From assembly GCA_003116995.1 (NCBI GenBank), contig BDSL01000015.1:1178001-1242000 (forward strand): a stretch of 64,000 bases of DNA. The letters are read 5' to 3'. Of the stretch, positions 55,001-64,000 are shown one piece after another (position 1 is the first letter of the stretch; each line of letters opens with the position of its first letter). The notes beneath the pieces were generated by a model, which was not told where the DNA came from, made no database searches, and was given only the letters and a program-made list of their open reading frames with translations. The stretch is from Yamagishiella unicocca (lineage: Eukaryota > Chlorophyta > Chlorophyceae > Chlamydomonadales > Volvocaceae). The position numbers and the translations under genes are program-made.

Positions 55001-58000
55001 GGCGTGGCTGTCCCGCTGCCACCTGCTGCTGCGGCCGCCATGTACTGCGTCCAGAGACCTGCGCCGGGGCTGCTGGCTGCAGAAGCCGCTGCGGGAGAGG
55101 CCTGGCTGTGATGAGAGTGAGTCTGAGGGTGAGTCTGAGGCTGTTGCTGCTGTGGTGAGGTGCCGGAGTTGACGGGCGGACTGGCCGCAGCTGCCTGGCG
55201 ATTCCGCTGGCTCAGCAAGAAATCGTCTAGCTGGCTCAGCTGGGCCCTGCGAAGCCAGCCGGCGAGGGTTGGCTCAGGTGGGTCCAGCCATCGGCATTGC
55301 GAAACGCAGGACCCGTCGTTACATGTGGGTGGGGGTGGGTGGCGTGGCTCGCATGCCGCCGCATCGCGACCACTGAAGCCAAGGCATCCCGGACCGCGTG
55401 CTTGCCCATGCCACTTGCCATATCATCGTCGGTGGTGCAAGGCAGCCCAATCTCATCAACCATCGCCTACGTGTCAGACATAGCCCCCAACGCCAGAAGA
55501 AACATCGGCCATCCTCAACTCCTCTGGCCATCCTCAACTCCTCTGGCCATCCTCAACTCCTCATCAGCCCTTTACGGCCGCCATAGCCAAGGCAACAAGC
55601 CCTGCTCACCGCAGTTCCGCCAGGTCTCTATCCAACGTCGACATGCTGTTGACGGCGCTCGTGGCGCCGGGGCCGTACAGCATGCTGCCGCCGTACGACA
55701 CCGCCGCTTCACCGCGGTCACCGCCACTCAGCGTCAACGCGGCTGCCGCCAAGACAGCCTCGTGCTCCTCCATGCTGTAATACACGCCGACGCCGCCGCC
55801 GCCGCTGACGTCGGCATCGGCGTCGGCATCCGCGGCAGCCGGGCCGCTGTCGCCGTCAGTCGAGCTGGTGTTGTTGCTGCGGCAAACCGAGGAGCTGCGG
55901 TGGCTGGGTTGCAGGTCCTGGCTGCGAGATGGCTGCAGAGTGAGGTGGGAGGGCAGGCCGCCGGCGTCGCTGGCGGCGGCGTCCACGTGTTGTCGCGGCG
56001 ACACATCGCGGCTCATGTGTGCCGGGCCCCCGCTCGCCGGCTCCCGCGGGGAGTCCTGGTAGCCATCCTCACTTGATGGCAGCTGGTCGGCGCGCCAGCC
56101 ATCTGCCCCGACCTCGGCATCCCTCCACCGCTGCGCCTGCTGGTGGTGGTTCTGCTGCAGCTGCTGCGGCTGCTGCAGCTGGTCGCGTTGCAACATGGTC
56201 GAGGTCTCAGGAAGGAGCGGCGAGCCAGAGCTGCTGACACGCCGCGAGCCGGGCTCCGAGCCTGACGGCTGCGGGCCGGTGGTCGCGACCGCCAGGTGGA
56301 TTTCCCGTGGCTGGCCCTGGTACTCCTGGTACTCTTGCTCCGAAACCAGTTGCGCAAAGCCGGTACCTTCTCTGCCTCGCTGCCACGCCTCACTGTCGGC
56401 GACGTACCTTCCATGCGCAGGGCTGGGGCTGCCGCTGCCGACCCAGTCCTGAGGCGGCGGGAACGGCCCGCGCCTCTGCTGCTGCTGTCCCTCCTGCCAC
56501 TGGTCTTGCTGCGGCTGGGTTACATGTCCCTCCAGCGTTCCAAGCTGCCACTGCGGCTTTCGCCCACTGCCGTCGGACCCAGCCCAGCTGCCCCCGACGG
56601 AATCCTGCGCCCGTGGTTGTATTGGCGGGTACCGCAGCAGCCGGCCCTCCTGCCCCTTGGCCTCCGCCTCCGCTAGCGTCATGTCTAGGCGGTGCGTTCG
56701 AGCCGCCTCAGCGCCCGACGGGCTGTTGCGCCCGAGGGGCGTGACGCTGCCGAACGGCGCCGCCTCCGCTCTGCCAAATCCGCTGCCGCTACCGCTACTG
56801 CCGCTAATGTCCAGCCGCAGCATTGCAAGGGCGTCTCTGGCGATGACCGCGACTTCACTGGCGCTACTGCCGCTTTCCGGACCCGCAGCGGCGTCCGACA
56901 TGCCGTCCGAATACGATTGCGGATGCTGCTGTTGCAGCCACACTCCGCTGCGGTTGTAGGACCCTGGACTGGTCTCGGCAGTGGCAGTAGCACTAGCAGC
57001 CATGGCGTCCTGCGGATTGGGACGCAGCGCAGTAGCAGCCATCACTGCGGCATCCGGGCATTGTGGGTTGCGAGGGCCCAGGGCTCAGAAGCTGCAATAA
57101 TTGGGCACAGAGTTGCATCGCGTGCCGTACATCCTAGCCGCAAGTACGGTACCTCCAGCCGGCCCGGATCAAAACCGACGCCGGCCCTGTTCACCAGCGG
57201 CTACCCACTCCCCAAGCACCGGTTGTCACCCCTCCCCTCGGCACTCCCCGCCCACCTCCAGCTGGTGCGCTGCAGACGACAGCTGCACAAGTCGCCGGTC
57301 GCGCTCCGTCACCTCCGCCTCCGCCCGCGCCAGTGCCGACCCCAGCACCTCGCCTAACAGCTCCACCTCAGCCTGTGGTGTGGAGTTGCAGGGGGGCGGC
57401 GCGACTCAAGAGCAGCGCTGGGACGGTAGGACTTTCAACCGGAGGTGACCCCAACAGCAACGGCGGCACAACTGTACCTCATCGACACCCTCGCGCGCAC
57501 TGCCCTGTTGATTCCGCCACCCTGGGCATTGGCTCCGAGTGCGCCTCCGCTTTCACTTCACTCTCACCCTTCACACCCTTTCGCCCCCAGCGCGACTACC
57601 ATACACACCCGTCGTCGTCCACGCCACAGCCCTCGTTACCCCCTCGCCACCAATCCCCCCAGCCGCCCACCTCGTTCTCCGCCTGCTGCAGCGACAGGCG
57701 CTCCTGCAGCCCCGCCACCTCGGCCCCCAGCTCCACCAGCTGCTGCTGCAGCTGCAACTGCTGCTGCAAGTGCTCCTCCTGCTCCTCCCGCAGCGACGCT
57801 TCCGAGCTCAGCTGCCCGGTTTCGGAGCCGATCAGCGAGGCGCTCCTCGTCCTCAGGAGACCGTCGCCGCTGGCGAGCGCGCCGCGCAGGTCGCCGCTGG
57901 CGCCCGTCCACGCCGGAGAGCCGGACAGCAGCCGAGACGGATTGTCGTCGGAGCTGTAGCGACTGAGGGACAGGTTGTCGTCCTGCTGCTGCTGGGGCTG

Positions 58001-61000
58001 CTGACGCGGCCGCTGGAGATGAAGCTGGGGCTCGCCGACCGGCCCGCTGGCTTCCACGCACAGCACCGCATCCTACAGGGAGGTAACGATCCAGGGAGGG
58101 CACAGACGACATAGACGTGTTTGTTCGTCGGCAACGATGGATACTACTGGGGGCACACGAGGGCGACCCGGCAACACTGTTCCTCGGCAGCACTGTTCCT
58201 CGTTGACCCCCGTCTGCCAGTCCGTACCTCCATTTCCTGCTCCAGCGAGCGCATGGCCGACGGGCTGACGCCGCCCCGGCCTCCGGCCGAGTGCCGCTGG
58301 CTGAGCTCCCGCTCCAGGGAAGCCACTTGCACCTCCTGCTGCGACATGGCGGCCTGCAGCAGCACCAGCACCAGTGAAACGGGTAAGTCCGGGGGATAAG
58401 ACACAAAGCACGTGCCCCGTCGCCTACATTGCACCCCCACCAGACTATTCCTCCCCAGCCAACCGCGCCATGCTCCTCTATGCCTCCTCACACAACACAC
58501 ACAGCCCATAGCCTGCCACGCCTTGGCCCTATCTGCAGCCCCGTTCCCGCACCTGAGCCGCAGCCAGCCGCTGCTCCACCTGAGTCAGCTGAAAGATAGG
58601 GCTGCCGGAGGAGGAGGCGCCGCGAGGCGCCCCCCGCGCTGACCTGGGCCCGGACCCGGCGGCGGATCCGGGCCTGGAGCCCGCCGCCTGAGTCGCCAGC
58701 TGGTAGCGGAGCTTGTCCGCCTGCGTGGATGCGGCCTGGGCGGCGGCGGTCTGTGATGCCAGGTAGTCCTCCAGCGCGACGATCTGTGCGGGAGGACGAT
58801 GGGGAGGAGGAGCAGGATGGAGTGAGGCGGCGTGGCGGGTTCGTGCCTTTGTGGCGGCTGGCTGGGTCGCGCGGACCGGGTCCCTCGGACGGGTCAAGGC
58901 GGTGGCGGGTGGGTGCGTCGCACGGGCTGCTGGCACCACAGTCACGACGAGGGCACGTGCTGGCTCCGTTACCCCGGCCCAGCCTCTCCTCCAAAACTCG
59001 CCGTGCGCGCCAATGAACGTGCGGCATGTTTTGATTGCTTTTTGACACTTCAGCGTACGGCAATGCTTCCCATCGACCTTCCACCTTATGAAATCCTTCT
59101 ATTCCGCCTTTCCACATCGTCCCACGAGCTCAGACACCCACCCGATGCCTGGCCACGGACAGCGCCGCACGCAGGTGCTGCGGTGACGGAGACGACGAGC
59201 CGAGGCCTCCGGCTTCGCGCCCTGCGGCACCCCTGCCACCGCTCCCCCCGTCCAGTGCCGCCTGCCGTACTCCGCTGTCGCCACCTCCACCGACGCTGCC
59301 GGACGCCGTCATCACAGCGCCGACAGCCAGAGCCGCCGGCGAGTTATCACCGCTGACCACTCGCTGCAGGCCGGCCACCACCCGCTGCTGCAGCTTCTCA
59401 TGGGACCGCAGCTCACCCTGCAGGCCGGGGTGACGCCGCAGTGGCACAGTAGCGGCGGTGGTGGTGGTGGTGATCGTTTTGGGGCCTTGCAGAAGTGTGC
59501 ATGTGGCTGGTGGATTACAGGGATATGTGCATTTTTGGTGCTTAAGGATACGATGTGGTGAGTGAATGGCGGGGAGGGTCACAGGCACGAGAGTAGACAG
59601 CCTTCCGCCGCTCAAGACTGTTCACGCAGTACCACACCATACGGTCACACCGCCCCCCGGGGCGCACCTGCAGCGCGGAAATGGTAGCCGCCTGGTGGCT
59701 TCCCTGTCGGGCACTGGCCTCCAGGCTGTCCGACAGGTACGCCTCCCTGGACCGCATCTCCTCCAGGCTCCTCTCCAGCTCCGCCACGTGTGAAGCCGCC
59801 GCCGCCGCCACCTCGGCGCGCAGAGCCGCCGTGGCGGCAGCCTCCGCCACGGCCTCCACGCGAGCAGCCTCCGCCGCGGCCGCCCGCTGCCTCAGCTCCG
59901 CCGTCCGCTGCCGGGCGCTGTCCAGCTGCTGCCTCAGCTCCGAAACCAAACCCTCCAGCGCCGCCCTGGCCCGCCTCTCCGCCTCCAGCGCCTCCGCCAG
60001 CCCCTGGCTGCGCGCCTCCACGTCCGCAGCTCGGGGCTCGCCGCCGACGTCCTTCTCCCGGGCCTGCTCCTCCGCCGCCTCCCGCCGCGCCTGCTCCACG
60101 CGCTGCGCCTCTTGCAGCTGCCAGCGCAGCCCCGCATTCTCGCGCACCAGCTCCTGACTGCGGCTGGCCAGCGCCGCCAGCGAGCTGTGCACCTCCTCCA
60201 GCTGCCGCTGCAGCGCCTGCACCCTCGCCTGCTGCTGCACCGCCTGCTGCGTCAGCACCTGCGCCTGCTGCGCCAGGACCTGCTGCGCGGGCAGCGCCTC
60301 TTGCGCCCGCACCCGCTGATCCAGCAGCAGCTGCCCCTCCGCCAGGCGGTGGCGCAGCTCGTCCGTCTCGCGGCCCGCCGCCTCCACCGCATCGTGCGCC
60401 GCCTCCACCTGCTGCAACAGCTCGTCCGCCTGACGGATGGCCACCGCCGCATCCGCCTGCGCAGTCGCCAGGTGCAGCAGCAGGTCGTCGACCTCCTGGC
60501 TGCCCACCGCCGCCTCCATGTGCGCGGCTGCCAGCTGCTGCCGCAGCTCCTCCGCCTCCCGCCGGTACAGCGCTGTCGCCGCCTGGGCCATAGACAGCTC
60601 CTTCAGCATCTCCTCCTGCGACTCCCGGCCGCGCGATGCCTCCGCCGCCGTCTCGCGCGCCTGAGCCAGCTCGTGCCGCAGGGCGCTGACCTCCCGGCCG
60701 CCAGCCGCGACGGCCTCGTGCGCCGCCGCTAGCTGATGGCGCAGCCCCTCCGCCTCGAGGCTGCGTGCCGCCGCTTGCTCCTGTACCGCCGCCAGCTGGC
60801 GACGCAGCTCATCCGCCTGCACACCGCCCAGCGCAGCCGCCTCTTGCGCCGCCGCGTACTGGTAGCGCAGCTGGTCCGCCTGCCGGCCCAGCAACGCCGC
60901 CTCCTGCTTCGCCTCCGCCAGCTGCTGGCGCAGCTGCTGGCAGAAGAGGGTCGAGTCCCGAGTGACGACGTCCACCGCCTCCTGAGCCTCAGCCAGCCGC

Positions 61001-64000
61001 CGCCGCAGCTCGGTCGCCTCGCGGCTGCCGTCCGCCGCCGCCTCCGAAACCTCTTCCAACCGTCGGTGCAGCTCGTCCGCCTCGCGCGTGCGTGCCTCCA
61101 CTGCCTCCTGTGCTTCGGCCAGCTGCTGCCGCAACTCGTCTGCGTCCGCGCTTGCCGCATCCGCGGCCTCCTGCGCGTCAGTCAGCTGCTGGCTCAGCTC
61201 GTCCGCCTCCCGGCTCGTCGCCTCCACCGCGGCACGCGCCTGGGTCAGCTGCTCGCGCAGCGCGTCCGCCTCCCGGCTCCTGGCCTCCGCTGCGCCGTCC
61301 GCCTCCGCCAACCGCCGGCGCAGCTGCTGAGACAGCTGCTCGACATCCTGGCTCAGCCTCGCCGCCTCCTGCGCCTCCGCGAGCTGCTGACGCAGCCCGT
61401 CTAGTTCCCGGTTGCTGGCCTCCGCCGCATTCAACGCCTCCACCAGCTGCTGCCGGAGCTCCTCCGCCTCGCGGCTGCCCGCCACCACCGCCGCCTCCGT
61501 CTCCACCAGTCGCTGGCGCAGCTCGTCTGCCTTCTCGCGCAGCATCGCCACCGGCGCCTGCACCTCCGCCAGCCGCTGACCCAGCTCGCCCGCCTCGCGG
61601 CTGTTCACCTCCGCCGCGTCCAGCGCGTTTGTCAGCCGTTGACGCAGGTCCTCGGCGTCCTGGCCCCTCTCCTCCGCCGCCTGCGACGTCTCAGCCAGCT
61701 GCTGACGCAGCTCCTCCGCCTCCCGGCTGTTTGCGTCCAACGCCACTTGCGCCTCAGCCAGCTGCTCCGCGAGCTCGTCGGCCTCTCGCCCCTTCTCCTC
61801 CGCTGTCCGCAGCGCCGCCTCCAGCTGCTGCCGCAGCTCATCCGCGTCACGGCCATTCGCCTCCGCAACCTCTATGGCAGCTGCCAGCCGCTGTCTCAAC
61901 GCGTCTGCCTCCTGGCCGTTTTCCTCCGCCGCCTCGAGGGCAGCTGCCAGCCTATGCCGCAAGTCCGCCGCATCCCGGCTCCCCACATCCACCGTCTGCT
62001 GCGCGTCACCCAGCTGCTGCCGCAGCTCCTCCGCCCCCCGCTTGCTCGCCTCCACGGCGTCTTGAGCCTCCGCCAGCTGCTGCCGCAGCTCGTCCGCTTC
62101 CCGATTGCTCGCCTCTGCGACCTCCTGCGCCTCCGCCAGCTGCAGCCGCAGCTCATCTGCGCCCCGGCCGTTGGCTTCCGCCGCCTCCTCCGCCCCGGCC
62201 ATCCGCCTCCGCATCTCGTCGGCCTCCTGGCTACGAGCCTCCGCCGCGCGCTGCGCCTCCACCAGCCGCTTACGCAAGTCGTCCGCGTCCTTGCTCCCAA
62301 CCTCCGCCGCCGCACGCGCTGCACCCAGCTGCTGCCGCAGCTCATCTGCGTCGCGGGCGCCCGCCTCCACGGCGCCCTCCGCCTCCGCCAGCCGCTGACG
62401 TAGCTCGCTGACCTCCTCGCGCAGCTTCGGCACCGGCGCCTGCGCCTCCACCACCTCGCGACGCAACTCCTCGGCTGCGCGGCGCCCCACCGCCTCCGCC
62501 TCTTGCGCCTCCGCCAGCTGCCTGCGCAGGTCCTCAGCCTCCCTGGAGCCCTCCTCCGCGACCCCCTCAGCATCCAGCATCCGTTGCCGCAGCTCGTCCA
62601 CCTCCCGGCTGTCCGCCTCCGCTGCCTCTTGCGCCTCCGCCAGCCGGTGCAGCAGCAACTCCACGTCCCTGCGGCCGGCCTCCAAGGAACCCTGTGTCGA
62701 GGCCAACTGGCGGCGAAGGTCGTCCGCCTCCAGGCCGCCCTTCGCCACAGCCTCTTCCGCCTCCGCCAGCCGCTGCCGCATGCTGTCCGCCTCCGCGCGC
62801 AGCATCGCGACCGGCGCTTGCGCCTCCTCCCACTGACGCCGCAACTCGTCGGCGTCCCTTCTTCCCGCGTCCGCTGCTTCTTGCGCCGCGGCCAGCTGGC
62901 GCCGCAGCTCCTCCGCCTCCCGACTTTCAGCCTCCGCTACCTCCTCCGCCTCCGCCAGCCGTTGCCGCAGCTCCTCTGTCTGTTTGTTGCCCCTGGCCAC
63001 CGCCTCCTGTGCCTCCGCCACCTGCTGGCCTGCCTCCCGACCGAGCGCCGCTGCCGCCTGGTGCGCCTCCAAAAGCTGCTGCCGCAGCGCTGCTGCCTCC
63101 ACGCCAGCAGCCTTACTGGCCTGCTCCGCCTTGTCCCGCAGCCGCCTAAGCTGCTGGTCGTGCGCCAGCGCCTGCGCTTCCCCTTCCGCCACGGCAGCGG
63201 CAAGTGCCGCCACGAGCTGCTGCCGCAGGTCCTCCACGTCGCGCAGGGCGCCGCCTGCTTGGCTCGACGCCCGGCTCGGGGTCTCCTGCTGAGGCGCGAA
63301 GGCGCGGGTGTTCGGAGTAGGGAGCACCCTTTAGTTGGCGACCCCTACGCGAGCTAGACAACCCCCCTCAGCTGCTTGGCATACCGTGCGTTGCGTACTG
63401 GTGCTGCCGGACTTCCGCCTTGAGTCCAACGGACAGGCACAACGAGCGAGCGGTTCTACGCTCTAGCCTTCGATCACATGCCTACCTGGGGGGCAGCAAG
63501 GAAACCCGCACAGACAACTCGCCTACCTGGAGGGGTCCTTCCAGCCGCTGCCGATGGTCCTCATCCAACGCCCGCTGGCAGTCGTCCAGAGCCACTGACA
63601 GCTCTGCCAGACGGCGGCGCAGGGGATCAGGCGCCGCCTGGCCTGCCGCGGCGTAGGACGGCAGCTCAGGCGCAGCCTCCGGCCGGGCCTGGGCGAGGGC
63701 GGCCTGCATGCGGCGCAGCTCCTGTCGCGCAGAGGCCATTTCGCCCTGCAGCTGCTCCGCTCGCCGCTCGCGCTCGCGCTGCTGCTGGGACGATGCCTGC
63801 GCCGTTGGTGGAATTGCGTTTGCGGTGAGCAGGCTAGGACGCCGGTGCTGCGGAGGGTGCGGTTAGCGCCAAGGTGCGGTGCGGTGTGGGAAACGAGTTG
63901 CAATGAGGTGCCCCAGGTTGCACGAGGTGCCCCAGGGGCCCTGGCTGTCTAGGTTGTCGGTGTTGTGTTGCCTCCCAACCCTTCGCGCACCCCCGTCCGC
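52007..64000 (-). CDS. Giant coiled-coil protein with 21-residue repeats (5' end beyond window)
   Basis: Exons recognised on the minus strand: about 63534-63809 (RERERRAEQLQGEMASARQEL), 59668-63328 (1.2 kb of residues, almost all coiled-coil), about 59130-59440, 58560-58790 (IVALEDYLASQTAAAQAAST), 58220-58350 (VQVASLERELSQRHSAGG), 57650-58075, 57255-57380, 55610-57040, 54157-55246, 53453-53508, about 52830-53260, and 52007-52381 ending in a TGA at 52007-52009. Several junctions are phase-checked (55610 to 55246). The long exon is built from about 40 units of three heptads (READELRQQLAEAQEAVEA type). The C-terminal third is Ser/Gly/Gln-rich and probably disordered. Such proteins act as structural rods or tethers (centrosome, basal body, Golgi), but nothing in the sequence tells which. 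The exon border near 63330 is uncertain. Confidence 0.65.
53528..53633. repeat. GGGGT tandem tract, G-quadruplex-prone
   Basis: Plus strand has about 20 closely spaced GGGG/GGG runs (GGGGTGGGGT, later GGGTGGAGTGGGG). It lies in an intron of the coiled-coil gene, so the transcript carries the C-rich strand. Confidence 0.95.
60960..63200 (-). repeat. 63-bp tandem repeats coding three-heptad units
   Basis: Roughly 35 imperfect 63-bp units (CTGCGGCAGCAGCTGGC core on the minus strand) in one exon, with in-frame 21-residue periodicity kept throughout. Two units repeat a variant, VAMLR or VPKLREE, in place of the usual Ala-rich half. Confidence 0.85.

Noticed and set aside
1..64000. tRNA or rRNA genes
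   Set aside because: I looked for GGTTCGA-type T-arms and rRNA core sequences by eye and found no convincing cloverleaf; a tRNAscan-SE run would be decisive.

Overview
The window looks like nuclear DNA of a volvocine/chlamydomonadalean green alga. It is GC-rich, genes are split by many GT..AG introns, proteins carry long Ala, Gly, Gln and Ser tracts, candidate TGTAA poly(A) signals follow several genes, and the recognisable genes fit such a host: a CEP104/FAP256-type ciliary-tip protein, an organellar helical-repeat RNA-binding protein, an NAD kinase and a U-box/ARM protein. Exon models below were built by hand from reading frames, splice dinucleotides and phase agreement; they are predictions, not transcript-supported.

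Layout. (1) 1-15.9 kb, all minus strand: a diverged tandem segmental duplication. From the right it holds a CEP104-like gene (9411-15856), a gene for an unrecognised secreted Ala/Pro-rich protein (here 'X', copy B), a CEP104-derived segment (4011-5041), and X copy A, cut by the left edge. The duplication joint makes an apparently intact X-CEP104 chimera (4011-8516) whose six exons keep phase. (2) 16.8-23.2 kb, plus: a large protein with FASTK/HPR-like helical repeats and an RRM-like fold, with an inverted copy of its own second exon in its first intron. (3) 24.9-25.5 kb, minus: a small tail-anchored protein. (4) 26.2-29.9 kb, plus: NAD kinase, six exons all in phase, with a short motif repeated near the 3' ends of three introns. 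(5) 30-41.5 kb: repeat-rich tract with a frameshifted gene fragment, a retropepsin-like ORF, two large palindromes, several copies of short retroelement-like repeats and GC-rich local duplications. (6) 42.4-49.3 kb, plus: a 261-bp fragment copied from the coiled-coil gene 18 kb away, then a UND/MLKL-NTD-like + U-box + ~23 ARM-repeat protein. (7) 52-64 kb, minus: a giant coiled-coil protein built on 21-residue (63-bp) repeats, running off the right edge.

The genes do not form a pathway. The common theme is genome dynamics: tandem duplication, exon shuffling, internal repeat amplification and gene-fragment copying. The most notable observation is the phase-consistent chimera at 4011-8516.
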